From: Shinisaurus crocodilurus
Lineage: Eukaryota; Chordata; Lepidosauria; Squamata; Shinisauridae
Reading direction: 5' to 3'
DNA length: 64,000 bases
Assembly (NCBI GenBank): GCA_021292165.1
Contig: CM037881.1
Span: 1,674,001 to 1,738,000 of the forward strand
Shown: piece by piece, positions 58,601-63,009 of the stretch
Layout: each line of letters starts with the position of its first letter
How positions within the stretch are numbered: the stretch's first letter is position 1
The notes under the pieces: model-generated
The model's input: the letters and a program-made list of their open reading frames with translations, nothing else
The model's database searches: none
Told to the model about the DNA's origin: nothing
Position numbers and translations under genes: made by a program

Positions 58601-61560
58601 TTACATTGCAAATATCATATGATGGGGTGATTGCCCATCCCCCGACCCACTCGCCCGAGGGCCGCTTCTTTCCCTGCTCACATCCACACACTTGCTGCTC
58701 CGCCTGCCCCAGCCTTGCTCTTGGGTCTCTTTCAAGAGAACCGGAAAGGAGCCACGAAGGGCCACAGACGTGAGCGCAGCGCTCTTTTGCACAGTGCCAA
58801 GTTCATTGGGGACTCGTCTTTATTTTGAATGCTGGCTGTCCCAATGTTCAGCCGGATTTTGTGGTTGTGGTGTAGGCTGAGAGAAGGGCTTCTTACTCTA
58901 TCCCAGTGTTCTCCAACCTTGGGTCCCCAGATCTTTTTTGGCCTACAACTCCCATATGCTGGCTGGGACATGCTGGGAGTTGTAGGCCAAAAACATCTGG
59001 GGACCCAAGGTTGGAGAACACTGCTCTATAGGGAGAGGATGATTTTTTTTAAAAAAAACTCTTGGGTTTGGGTTTTCTTCCTTTTTATTCCGATCAAAAA
59101 GCACAGGTGATGGACCACAGATATTTTTTACCATCTGCACTTTATCAGGAAAAAAAGGTTGGAGTCCTATCTAGCCTTCCTGGAAACAAGAGAGCCCCAT
59201 AAGCTGCCTGAAGAATGCTTTTTTACTGGGACTCCCAAATGAGAAAGCACTTCCTTGTTATGCTAGACCAGGGGAGGTCAACTTGTAGCCCTCCAGATAT
59301 TTTGGCCTACAACTCCCAGCATGCCCCAGCCAACAGGCCTGTGGCTCACGCTGGCTCAGCTTGTCTGAGTGTGGAAAGCTAAGCAGGGTCAGGCCTGGTT
59401 GTTACTTGGATGGGAGACCCCCTCCTCTAGTTTCCTGCATTGAGCAGGGGGTTGGACTCGATGGCCTTGTTGGCCCCTTCCAACTCTATGATCTATGAAT
59501 CTATGAACATAGCCAGTGGTAAGAGTTGTAGGCCAGAACTTTGGGAGGTCTCAAGTTGCGCACTCCTGTGCAAGATAAAGAGGGGTAGCACCAGTGTTTG
59601 CTTTCTTAGAAAGGTGGTGGGAGTGGAAAGAGAGCCAGGGTAGAACATACTGAATTGCTCTTGGAACTGTCTACTTCTCCTCTCTTCCCAGAGACCATCC
59701 CTGTGTTCTGCCTTCAGAACCCTTCCCATTTTAAGGAAGGATTCCCTGTAAAGGAGTCAGGGGAGGGAGGGTTCCACATGTAGCTTTCAGAAAACAACCT
59801 GGAGGTAGCATGAGGGGTGGTTCCTTTCTCTTCTCATAGGAGGGAGAACGGGAGTTCACCTGGAAACAATTCATACTCGCCATAATCAGGTGAGTGATAA
59901 TTGGCCACTCTGGCTTAAAGGACAGCTGAACAATGCCATGCAGTTAACACACGTCTTCCTTTTTGTTTGCAACTCTCTGTCCCCATTTTGTGACCTCCAC
60001 CTTGCTTCGTTACATGGTGCCGTCTGTGCATGGACAAACATCTCTTCACTCCTAGAGTTCTCCAGGAGGCTCTGCCCCCAGTATGGGCAGGTGGATTCCC
60101 ATGTGTGTTTGCCTACTCTCCTACTTGCGTGTAGGGCTAAAGTGGGGAGGGGGATGTGGGCATGCTCACCAGCCCCGCCCCCAATGTCCCTGTGCACCCA
60201 GCTGCCAGTTAGACCTTTGCGTGAGAAGGTCTGAAGAAGGTCTTTAAGCGTGTTCAGACCGTTGCACTCAACAGATGGAAGTCCCCTCCCCACTTTTGCC
60301 CCACATGCGAGCAGGTGAACACCTTGACCTGGTGCACACGTAACAGGTTGCATGCCGCGTGCATGCCTCTGCAGCTTTAAATATGCAACCTCCGATTGGT
60401 CCGATCGTAGGTTGCTCCATGGCGTGTGAACCACTTTGGGTTGTTCATGGGTTATACAACCCAAAGTTAACCTAACAACTCATCATAGGTTAACTGTGCA
60501 ATTAGTTAGGTTAACTTTCAGTTGTCTAACCCATGAACAACCCAAAGTGTCTGGGTTCACGCATCACACAGCAACTGGTCTGATCAGAGGCTGTGTATTT
60601 AAAGCAGTGGCGGCATACGTCCTGGCAAATCTTGGGTTAATTAACCCATGTTTGGCTGCCATTATGTGTCTATACCAGGGCTCTCCAACCTTGGGTCCCC
60701 AGATGTTTTTGGCCTACAACTCCCGGGCATGCTGGGAGTTGTAGGCCAAAAACAACTGGGGACCCAAGGTTGGAGAGCCCTGGTCTATACAGAGTCTATA
60801 CATGTCTGCATAAAACAGAAAGCTACAGGTAGCAGCCGTGTTTTCCAACTGCAGTGTCCCCTTTCCGGTCCTCAGCTTTTGCTCCCACAATGGAAGAGCC
60901 ATCCTTTTTGCTCCCTGTCTTGCCTTGCAGTTCAGTAGTCCAGCTGCTCAGTACCTGCCATGATCCTTTCCAGTGGGTCGAGTATGCATGTGAGCGGTTT
61001 ATGAGCCCTGCTCCTCCTAGCCGCATGAGCGTGCTGAACAAGCTTGGCATCGAGTGTTCTGGCAGAGTTTCCCTGCCCCACCCCAGAGTTTGCATTGAAT
61101 AAAATATAAGTGGTATCGAGCAAGCACCAGAAAGTGAAACTTGTTCTTCCGGGTTTGTGAGCTGCTTCCCATCCAGTGATTTGGCAACTGTCCTTGCTTC
61201 CACTCAACATGGTTCTGCCAGTGAAGGCTGGGGCCCTTTGGAAAAGAAATATGCTGGAGTTGGGGGGATGAGCTGATCGTCTGCCTGTTTTTTCTCTAGG
61301 CTTTCCTGGAACGTTACCTCAATCCAGGCCCAACCCTGCAATACGATAAGGATCGTTGGTTCTCCAGACACTGGACACTCATTAGTGAGGAAGCTGTTAC
61401 AAAAGGATTACGGGATGGTGCGGTGTTTGTCCTCAAGTGCTTGGATTTTAGCCTCGTCATTAATGTGAAGAAAATTCCCTTCATCAAGCTCTCAGAGGAG
61501 TTCGTAGATCCCAAATTTCACAAGTTTGCCCTTCGCTTAGAATCTGAAACTTCGGTCTAG
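16043..61560 (+). CDS. VANGL1: VANGL1, Van Gogh-like planar cell polarity protein 1 (seven coding exons, spliced)
   Basis: The joined exons encode a protein of about 520 residues; human VANGL1 has 524. It is a four-pass membrane protein of the core planar cell polarity pathway that acts at the plasma membrane with Prickle, Dishevelled, Celsr and Frizzled. Exons: 16043-16112, 21236-21362, 26968-27575, 46951-47084, 49997-50129, 57646-57880, 61300-61560. From exon 4 onward all junction phases agree (2, 1, 2, 0) and GT/AG signals are present. VANGL1 is preferred over VANGL2 because of [14 protein letters not shown], the [15 protein letters not shown] stretch and QQKAPGE, which match VANGL1 from memory. 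The protein ends in ETSV, a PDZ-binding tail. Oddities: exon 2 appears one base short for its frame, and the expected exon 3 acceptor is altered. No other gene was recognised in the span. Confidence 0.96.
16936..17123. mobile_element. Terminal-inverted-repeat MITE (aacaaccca family)
   Basis: Contains cgggtttggacaacacagc at the left and gccatgtcatccaaacccag at the right, with internal cccatcgtgggt and acaatgggttg inverted repeats. A related copy is at 34944-35149. Confidence 0.55.
17291..17658 (-). mobile_element. L2-like LINE 3' end (subfamily A)
   Basis: Open 71-codon frame encoding [18 protein letters not shown] through [14 protein letters not shown], then the 3'UTR in reverse with cgcccatctggccggc. 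The tail variant (gttaagattttaaaat) matches the 7866 copy. Confidence 0.88.
18060..18215. mobile_element. MITE-like inverted repeats (accatggtttg family)
   Basis: Repeated gtttggt/accaaacc arms and the end tttgaattgagcc; similar blocks occur at 61940-62250 (gctcaattcaggcatcacac). Boundaries are approximate. Confidence 0.4.
19251..19425 (+). mobile_element. 5S-rRNA-derived SINE with CR1-like tail, intact order
   Basis: 5S-like part (gtctgagtgtggaaagctaa, gcagggtcaagcctggttgt, tacttggatgggagacc) is followed by the CR1-like 3' region (gagcagggggttgg, gtaggccccttccaactct). It is too diverged and too short to be a 5S gene. Confidence 0.82.
19720..19854. mobile_element. Palindromic hAT MITE (copy 3)
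   Basis: Palindrome with private change ccaacctcgggtcc mirrored by ggacccgaggttgg in the other arm. Flanks ttctagag and ctctagag. Confidence 0.92.
20714..20745. repeat. (GT)n microsatellite
   Basis: Uninterrupted GT dinucleotides. Confidence 0.93.
21236..21362 (+). CDS. VANGL1: VANGL1 exon 3
   Basis: This exon encodes the basic, serine-rich cytoplasmic amino-terminal region: [13 protein letters not shown], then SEKSVTIQ and [15 protein letters not shown], closely matching vertebrate VANGL1. The serine cluster family-wide is a target of Wnt5a-dependent CK1 phosphorylation. The donor is CAG|GTAAGG at 21362/21363. Homology (GERSRDRH) would begin the exon at 21230, but the bases before it are TG rather than AG. 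The nearest usable acceptor is AG at 21234-21235, which would start the exon at 21236 and drop two residues (Glu-Arg) while keeping phase 2. I used that start; 21230 is the alternative. Confidence 0.88.
21900..22592 (-). mobile_element. L2-like LINE 3' end (subfamily B)
   Basis: Reverse frame 22062-22637 encodes [20 protein letters not shown] through [15 protein letters not shown]. The tail variant (gtttttaatgagaatttttt) differs from subfamily A. Confidence 0.9.
22672..22776. mobile_element. Palindromic hAT MITE (copy 4), degenerate
   Basis: Left arm full, right arm shortened (gtcaaaaacatctgg) and lacking the terminal CTG. No clear flanking duplication. Confidence 0.8.
23255..23504. mobile_element. 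Tc1/mariner (pogo/Tigger-like) MITE
   Basis: Ends CAGTAATACCTTGGATTGC and the reverse of CAGTCATGCCTTGGATTGAG form imperfect inverted repeats, flanked by TA on both sides (23253-23254, 23505-23506). Confidence 0.75.
23758..24372 (+). mobile_element. L2-like LINE 3' end (subfamily B) inside another repeat
   Basis: Frame 23789-24229 encodes [20 protein letters not shown] through RREYGVG, with the subfamily B 3'UTR. Flanking sequence (aagaacataagaag before, agccctgctggatcagacc after) is one older repeat that it interrupts. Confidence 0.9.
24373..24665 (+). mobile_element. Old high-copy squamate interspersed repeat
   Basis: Sequence of the type gagccctgctggatcagacc, tgcagaggcatccggtattg and ggtggccatcactacacctt. 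I recognise it as a common reptile repeat but cannot place its class. Confidence 0.5.
24775..25336 (-). mobile_element. L2-like LINE 3' end (subfamily A)
   Basis: Open 151-codon reverse frame 24889-25344 ([20 protein letters not shown] to REYGVG) with subfamily A tail and TTG/ATTT repeats at 24752-24800. Confidence 0.9.
25521..25770. mobile_element. Foldback element with arms of about 65 bp
   Basis: Left arm (cagaccttgttgtgttgaac, tggcaaggtctgaaagagag) and right arm (cttcaagaccttgccgattc, aacatggcaaggtctgtact) are inverted matches. Ends and class are uncertain. Confidence 0.5.
26968..27575 (+). CDS. VANGL1: VANGL1 exon 4: all four transmembrane helices
   Basis: This 608-nt exon begins after a cttccAG acceptor and ends at a ttgag|GTAGG donor. 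It codes for 202 codons plus two bases. It opens with [18 protein letters not shown] and an acidic stretch. Four hydrophobic helices follow at about exon residues 43-66, 84-104, 115-136 and 151-173. The invariant loop [18 protein letters not shown] lies between helices 1 and 2, and [13 protein letters not shown] forms helix 4. The exon ends with the conserved cytoplasmic [17 protein letters not shown]. The Asp in SLVDALLF is, from family knowledge, the position altered in a mouse Vangl2 looptail allele, and it is intact here. This exon alone identifies the Strabismus/Van Gogh family. Confidence 0.97.
27961..28086. mobile_element. Palindromic MITE, TGCAATCCT family
   Basis: Arms tgcaatcctatgcatgttta/taaacatacaggattgca with core tcctacaattcccagcatgc. 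A second copy is at 36738-36845 and a single arm at 28137-28216. Confidence 0.75.
28137..28216. mobile_element. Half of a TGCAATCCT-family MITE
   Basis: One arm only: cataatcctaggcatgttta then tcctacaactcccagcatcc. The opposite arm is missing. Confidence 0.5.
28323..28962 (-). mobile_element. L1-like LINE, 5'-truncated insertion with 16-bp TSD
   Basis: The left side starts with a T-rich tract, the reverse of a poly(A) tail. The reverse strand near 28864-28960 encodes an L1 ORF2 end ([18 protein letters not shown]). The flanks 28307-28322 and 28963-28978 are both gacagtgattattctt, an exact 16-bp target duplication, which argues for a young copy. Confidence 0.88.
29141..29718 (-). mobile_element. 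LTR-like repeat, copy A
   Basis: Starts tgtgaaggaccagcacc and shares ordered blocks with 30784-31412: gggttaaccggca, gttcccaacaacctc and cagctctttgagactgc. On the reverse strand an AATAAA lies near 29290. Solo LTR is the simplest reading but ends are not defined. Confidence 0.4.
30229..30342. mobile_element. Palindromic hAT MITE (copy 5)
   Basis: Arms complete except a shortened centre (ccagcgtagatgtaggcc). Flanks ctttagag and ccttaatg match weakly. Confidence 0.85.
30652..30774. mobile_element. Palindromic element, related family, exact 8-bp TSD
   Basis: Arms ccagatgttttggacttcga and tgtaatccaaaacatctgga surround cagccagcatggccaatggt. Flanks 30644-30651 and 30775-30782 are both tgtagtaa. 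Confidence 0.75.
30784..31412 (-). mobile_element. LTR-like repeat, copy B
   Basis: Diverged relative of 29141-29718 in the same orientation, sharing its start (tgtgaaggacca), gggttaaccggca and cagctctttgagactgc. Confidence 0.4.
31550..32200 (+). mobile_element. CR1 LINE, longest CR1 copy in the window
   Basis: Open 187-codon frame 31546-32109 encodes [40 protein letters not shown] and the ORF2 end, then the 3'UTR with ctatgattctatgattct. No stops in the coding part. Confidence 0.92.
33263..33833 (+). mobile_element. APE-type LINE 3' fragment, tandem copy 1
   Basis: Same family as 10888-12510: [20 protein letters not shown] onward to the CPHCGKLC...HLRTHR finger, with tail cctgatgatgatg. 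A second fragment of the family follows immediately. Confidence 0.9.
33834..34362 (+). mobile_element. APE-type LINE 3' fragment, tandem copy 2
   Basis: Begins gaagaagcaaagactactag directly after the (ATG)n tail of copy 1 and repeats about 530 bases to its own cctgatgatga tail. Confidence 0.9.
34760..34935 (+). mobile_element. Old L2/CR1-group LINE fragment
   Basis: Translation shows [14 protein letters not shown], a stop, then [16 protein letters not shown], as in L2/CR1-group reverse transcriptases. Heavily decayed. Confidence 0.6.
34944..35149. mobile_element. TIR MITE (aacaaccca family), second copy
   Basis: Arms cgggttcagatgacacgaca and gggttgtcatgtcgttcgaa; internal blocks match 16936-17123. 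Confidence 0.55.
35995..36620 (-). mobile_element. LINE 3' end (third subfamily), split by a palindromic MITE
   Basis: Left tail ttatttatatttataac-type, then the reverse of a carboxy-terminal coding region like the L2 group (gaaggccctctcccttgttg). The MITE at 36437-36573 sits at its duplicated gggtagat. A related copy lies at 47974-48440. Confidence 0.65.
36437..36573. mobile_element. Palindromic hAT MITE (copy 6), CAGGG variant
   Basis: Arms CAGGGCTCTCCAACC and GGTTGGAGAGCCCTG. Exact 8-bp TSD gggtagat at 36429-36436 and 36574-36581, inserted within a LINE. Confidence 0.94.
36738..36845. mobile_element. Palindromic MITE, TGCAATCCT family (second copy)
   Basis: Arms atcctatgcatgtttagaca and tgtctaaacatgcaaaggat enclose gctgggagttgtaggac. 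Confidence 0.65.
37436..37651. mobile_element. TIR MITE, GGGGTGCaTCCAGACA family
   Basis: Ends ggggtgcatccagacaaagc and tatctggaagcacccc are inverted. A related copy near 39592-40365 is interrupted by a CR1. Confidence 0.55.
37652..38215 (+). mobile_element. Possible LTR or promoter-bearing repeat with TATA box
   Basis: Contains an open acidic, Ser/Pro-rich stretch (37636-37971) followed by GACTATAAAAGCC (TATA at 38030) and a leader-like region. The layout recalls an LTR or an old retroelement end, but no family was recognised. Confidence 0.3.
38327..38382 (-). mobile_element. L2-like LINE tail fragment
   Basis: ATTT repeats then aatcacccatctggccggtcacc, the shared L2 3' end. Confidence 0.7.
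38755..39070 (-). mobile_element. LINE-like 3' end, decayed
   Basis: Reverse of ccgccttgagccttcgaaag with the block cggggaggtcattccacagccttgg, similar in layout to L2-group ends. Confidence 0.5.
39668..40200 (-). mobile_element. CR1 LINE 3' portion
   Basis: Reverse frame 39749-40096 encodes the CR1 ORF2 end. It splits a TIR MITE whose halves are at about 39592-39667 and 40201-40365. Confidence 0.88.
41106..41740 (+). mobile_element. APE-type LINE 3' fragment with long (GAT)n tail
   Basis: Encodes [20 protein letters not shown] through the terminal HLRTHR in one open frame and ends in (GAT)n at about 41715-41740. Confidence 0.9.
42448..42762. mobile_element. TIR MITE split by a Sauria SINE
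   Basis: Left piece tcctacacatgactattatc and right piece gcttactcctaggtaagtag followed by ggattgcaaccc belong to one common reptile element whose ends contain tgcaatcct. The SINE occupies 42480-42716. Confidence 0.6.
42480..42716 (+). mobile_element. Sauria-type SINE, near full length
   Basis: cagtgtggcgtagtggtgag head, B-box gggttctagtcc, and (TAAA)n tail. Confidence 0.9.
42839..42973. mobile_element. Palindromic hAT MITE (copy 7)
   Basis: Private change agaagtttttgg mirrored as ccaaaaacttct. Exact 8-bp TSD ctctagca at 42831-42838 and 42974-42981. Confidence 0.95.
43385..43490. mobile_element. Palindromic hAT MITE (copy 8)
   Basis: Private change ccaagcttggg mirrored as cccaagcttgg. Exact 8-bp TSD ctctacag at 43377-43384 and 43491-43498. 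Confidence 0.95.
43619..43979 (+). mobile_element. L2-like LINE 3' end (subfamily B)
   Basis: Encodes [20 protein letters not shown] to [14 protein letters not shown] and the subfamily B tail ending in (AAAT)n. Confidence 0.88.
45259..45304. repeat. (CT)n(CA)n compound microsatellite
   Basis: CT run directly followed by CA run. Confidence 0.93.
45340..45723. mobile_element. hAT-like element of GACTCC-repeat type, exact TSD
   Basis: Ends CAGGGCTGTAGAGTCGG and CGACTCCACAGCCTTG are inverted repeats, with many ccgactccgactcc units near both ends. Flanks 45332-45339 and 45724-45731 are both gatacctg. Confidence 0.88.
45828..45962. mobile_element. Palindromic hAT MITE (copy 9)
   Basis: Variant CAGTGTTTCTCAACC mirrored as GGTTGAGAAACACTG. 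Left flank ccctagtg; right flank is gcctagtg after one extra base. Confidence 0.9.
46145..46607 (-). mobile_element. APE-type LINE 3' fragment
   Basis: Reverse frame 46232-46732 encodes [20 protein letters not shown] to the terminal finger; the (ATG)n tail appears as catcatcatcagg at the left. Confidence 0.9.
46951..47084 (+). CDS. VANGL1: VANGL1 exon 5
   Basis: A strong acceptor (ctctttccAG) precedes 46951, and the donor is GATG|GTAGGT. The reading continues the split Ser codon of exon 4 and gives [17 protein letters not shown], then [19 protein letters not shown] and LKVYNVD, the first part of the cytoplasmic carboxy-terminal domain. The entry phase is 2 and the exit phase is 1, both in agreement with neighbouring exons. 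Human VANGL1 differs here by a few conservative substitutions. Intron 4 ahead of it is about 19.4 kb, the longest in the gene. Confidence 0.95.
47974..48440 (-). mobile_element. LINE 3' end (third subfamily)
   Basis: Starts with attt repeats and tataccgcccc, then aggcgggtctcagtggggag and gagaaggccctcctcctcgt. Related to 35995-36620. Confidence 0.6.
48606..48740. mobile_element. Palindromic hAT MITE (copy 10)
   Basis: Perfect arms around ccagcgacgctgg. Exact 8-bp TSD ctgtaagc at 48598-48605 and 48741-48748. Confidence 0.95.
49093..49290 (+). mobile_element. tRNA-derived SINE, decayed
   Basis: Contains catagctcactgatagagca (A box) and gggttcagtcctcg (B box), then ggagagccattgccaactgg. Not a tRNA gene: the cloverleaf is incomplete. 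Confidence 0.65.
49553..49591 (+). CDS. VANGL1: Candidate 39-nt in-frame cassette microexon of VANGL1
   Basis: Within intron 5, an acceptor (gtgttccAG) preceded by a long pyrimidine tract and a consensus donor (GATG|GTAAGT) bound 39 bases. Entry and exit phase are both 1, matching the exon 5/exon 6 junction. Inclusion would insert 13 residues, roughly [13 protein letters not shown], between NVD and GPDNN with no stop. I do not recall this insert in mammalian VANGL1, so it is a prediction from splice signals and frame only. Confidence 0.45.
49610..49639. repeat. (GT)n microsatellite
   Basis: Lies about 20 bases after the donor of the candidate microexon. Confidence 0.92.
49997..50129 (+). CDS. 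VANGL1: VANGL1 exon 6
   Basis: The acceptor is ttgaAG at 49995-49996 and the donor is GCAAG|GTAAG. The exon completes the split Gly and reads [17 protein letters not shown], then [19 protein letters not shown] and VRKRRA. This is the conserved region with a predicted Asn glycosylation-like NAS sequence; since the segment is cytoplasmic, that motif is probably not used. The basic run VRKRRAR follows. Phases 1 in and 2 out match exons 5 and 7. Confidence 0.95.
50448..50566 (-). mobile_element. Sauria-type SINE, 3' fragment
   Basis: TTTA tail then acccaaggcggcttacataatc in reverse. Confidence 0.8.
50655..50895 (-). mobile_element. Sauria-type SINE, near full length
   Basis: Reverse copy from the ATTT tail to caccactacaccacatc. 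Confidence 0.88.
51044..51179. mobile_element. Palindromic hAT MITE (copy 11), CAGGA variant
   Basis: Arms caggactctccaaccttggg and cccaaggttggggagctctg. Exact 8-bp TSD atctagag at 51036-51043 and 51180-51187. Confidence 0.92.
51634..51768. mobile_element. Palindromic hAT MITE (copy 12)
   Basis: Perfect arms around ccagcaacgctgg. Flanks ctgtaatg and ctctaatg. Confidence 0.93.
51959..52066 (+). mobile_element. 5S-derived SINE, 5'-truncated
   Basis: Begins gttgttacttggatgggaga and continues through the CR1-like tail to tgatctatgaaatct. Confidence 0.8.
53030..53530 (-). mobile_element. Possible solo LTR
   Basis: On the reverse strand a TATATA-like box (near 53430) precedes taaagtgctgttgtttaccc; the left end begins tgtcaaggttccgctac. 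The right boundary is unclear and the class is a guess. Confidence 0.3.
53828..54193 (+). mobile_element. L2-like LINE 3' end (subfamily A)
   Basis: Frame 53827-54066 encodes [20 protein letters not shown] to RREYGVG, then the subfamily A tail and TAAA repeats. Confidence 0.9.
54610..55039 (+). mobile_element. CR1 LINE 3' portion
   Basis: Frame 54610-54957 encodes the CR1 ORF2 end without stops, followed by its 3'UTR. Confidence 0.9.
55138..55382 (+). mobile_element. Sauria-type SINE, near full length
   Basis: Head agtgtggcgtagtggtggtg, B-box gggttctagtcc, tail of AATAAATA repeats. Confidence 0.9.
56087..56226. mobile_element. Palindromic hAT MITE (copy 13)
   Basis: Arms complete around cgtagctatgctgg. 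Flanks gcttagga and acttggaa match 5 of 8. Confidence 0.88.
56232..56832 (-). mobile_element. CR1 LINE 3' portion
   Basis: Reverse frame 56489-56827 encodes [20 protein letters not shown] and [20 protein letters not shown]. It starts immediately after a palindromic MITE. Confidence 0.9.
57310..57470 (+). mobile_element. 5S-derived SINE
   Basis: ggcctgtggcttacgctgg then agctaagcagggtcaagcct, acttggatgggagacc and the CR1-like tail. Confidence 0.82.
57646..57880 (+). CDS. VANGL1: VANGL1 exon 7
   Basis: The acceptor is tgtgcAG at 57644-57645 and the donor is CCAAAG|GTACTG. It encodes [20 protein letters not shown], then [38 protein letters not shown] and [20 protein letters not shown]. This helical cytoplasmic region is where Prickle and Dishevelled bind in family members. 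The exon ends in phase 0. Relative to human VANGL1 the differences are conservative. Confidence 0.96.
58160..58290. mobile_element. Palindromic hAT MITE (copy 14)
   Basis: Private changes tcccaccttggg/cccaaggtggga and gttcttggcc/ggccaagaac mirrored in both arms. Flanks match 5 of 8. Confidence 0.9.
58904..59023. mobile_element. Palindromic hAT MITE (copy 15), shortened left arm
   Basis: Arms match apart from agatcttttttgg on the left. Flanks ctctatcc and ctctatag. Confidence 0.88.
59062..59160 (+). repeat. About 100-bp block duplicated in the VANGL1 3'UTR region
   Basis: Nearly identical, with two small length differences, to 61609-61709: shared ttcctttttattccgatcaa, ggtgatggaccacagatatt and catctgcactttatcaggaa. 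Confidence 0.9.
59269..59568. mobile_element. Palindromic hAT-like MITE split by a 5S-SINE
   Basis: Halves 59269-59332 (caggggaggtcaacttgtag) and 59513-59568 (tcaagttgcgcactcctg) are complementary. Flanks tgctagac and tgcaagat match 6 of 8. Confidence 0.75.
59333..59510 (+). mobile_element. 5S-derived SINE, near full length
   Basis: ggcctgtggctcacgctggc, gtctgagtgtggaaagctaa, tacttggatgggagaccccc and the CR1-like tail. Inserted in a palindromic MITE; agcca occurs at both edges. Confidence 0.88.
59840..59889 (+). other. VANGL1: Candidate 50-nt alternative exon in VANGL1 intron 7
   Basis: A strong pyrimidine tract and AG (tctcttctcatAG) and a strong donor (ATCAG|GTGAGT) enclose 50 bases. Read in phase 0 they give [16 protein letters not shown] with no stop. 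Because 50 is not a multiple of three, splicing it in would shift exon 8 and end translation early, losing the ETSV tail. It may be a regulated exon, a relic, or chance. Confidence 0.3.
60430..60567. mobile_element. Palindromic MITE (aacccaaag family)
   Basis: Arms gtgaaccactttgggttgtt and aacaacccaaagtgtctggg with inner cctaacaactcatc/gttaggttaac repeats. Confidence 0.6.
60676..60782. mobile_element. Palindromic hAT MITE (copy 16), CAGGG variant
   Basis: Arms cagggctctccaaccttggg and cccaaggttggagagccctg. Exact 8-bp TSD gtctatac at 60668-60675 and 60783-60790. Confidence 0.94.
61300..61560 (+). CDS. VANGL1: VANGL1 exon 8: terminal coding exon with PDZ-binding end
   Basis: The acceptor is tttctctAG at 61298-61299, and the frame runs 86 codons to TAG at 61558-61560. 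It encodes [20 protein letters not shown], a segment ending [36 protein letters not shown] and finally ESETSV-type residues (SETSV). The carboxy-terminal ETSV is the PDZ ligand used by Dishevelled, Scribble and similar partners. Conserved SEEFVDPK is intact. No break or premature stop is present in this exon. Confidence 0.96.
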   Translation, partial: AFLERYLNPGPTLQYDKDRWFSRHWTLISEEAVTKGLRDGAVFVLKCLDFSLVINVKKIPFIKLSEEFVDPKFHKFALRLESETSV

Positions 61561-61608
61561 AGGTGCGGGTGAGGAGAGGGTAATTTCTGACTTCACGCAT
61601 TCAGGTGT

Positions 61609-61709
61609 TTGGGTTTGGGTTTTCTTCCTTTTTATTCCGATCAAAAAGCACAGGTGATGGACCACAGATATTTTTTTACCATCTGCACTTTATCAGGAAA
61701 AAGAGGTTG
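61609..61709 (+). repeat. Second copy of the 100-bp block, just after the VANGL1 stop
   Basis: Lies about 50 bases past the stop codon, in the presumed 3'UTR; partner at 59062-59160 in intron 7. Confidence 0.9.
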
Positions 61710-62929
61710 CTGGAGACTCCTAGAGTCTAAAAAGATCTGAAGAGCCTCACGGATTGGATTAGCACGCTCATTGGGACTGAACAGATGCCCTGAGTGCATG
61801 CACTTTTCAGCGGCCTGGGAGCCATGGTGGCGTTATGCTTTTAGATCGGCGGCTGCGCCACCCCAACCTACCTCTGTATTTCCTGACACACATCTTTCTA
61901 CAGACCCTCATCACTTTTGCTTAGCTTTTTGGCAGTCACCTGCATAGCTCAATTCAGGCATCACACAAAATCATGGTTTGCTTGCACTATCCGTACTTTT
62001 CAGAACCCGAACCATGGCTTGAGATTTCAAACATGCAGCAGGCAATGCATGCTAATTAGAGCTGTTTGTCTGCCTTCCTTGTCTGTTCTCCCAGCATTCA
62101 GTGTCATAAGTTCATTCCCAACTCCATGGGGCAGCCGCTGATGGAGGCAGGGCAGTGCCTCTTCACTGCGGTTTCTCAATTCAGACACCACGTCCAATTA
62201 AATGTTTAAAGCTTCCTTAACGTGGTTTGTTAAGATGCCAGAACTGAGCCAATGTGAAGCGGGTTTGCAACTAACCTATTGGGCAGTAACTGCTGCAGGA
62301 GGTGGGAAAGGCCGTTTTGCTTCTTAAAGAAGGTAATTTATGTATCTTTGGGGGAGGAATACTTCTGCATAATTCCACCTTTCCATAGGCTGGTAGGTTA
62401 TAGTTCTTTCAGCACTGTCTATATTCTAGCTGTTTTGAATAATAACCCGTGGTGTGTGTAAAGGGGGTTTGCATAATGGGTTTCTTCCTGCCAGCATCCT
62501 ATATCCATACGTGTGCCCTACTAGCTTAAACTCCCCTTTCTTTCTTTCTTTGTGTGTGTGTGCGCGTGAAACTATTTTTCTAACCCTTCCAGGGTTTGTC
62601 TGTTATCTCCCTGAAATATATTTATACAGTCGTAGAATGGTTGAGGAGAGCGTGGTGTTTGCCAGAGTCTGACGAATAGGATTGTGAAGAAGGGGGCGTG
62701 GGCGGGAGGGTTTGCTTCCTGTTTTATATTCCCCTGGAGAAGGAAGAGATTGGAGATTTCTAGATTCAATAGCATTTGGAAGAAAACCGTTGAGTGTTGC
62801 TGTGTCCACAATTCCACAAATTTTTTGCTGGCCGTGGTAGTCAGCGATTGTTTGTGTTTGCAGCTAACCCCTTTGCTTGTCCTCTGTCATGCCCAGAAAG
62901 GAGGTGCCCAGCTTCTCACTAGGCCAGTG

Positions 62930-63009
62930 TTCTCCAACCTTGGGTCCCCAGATGTTTTTGGCCTACAACTCCCAGCATGCCCCAGCCAGCGCCAAGGTTG
63001 GAGAACACC
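62930..63009. mobile_element. Palindromic hAT MITE (copy 17), internal deletion
   Basis: Full left arm, right arm reduced to ccaaggttggagaacacc. Confidence 0.85.
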
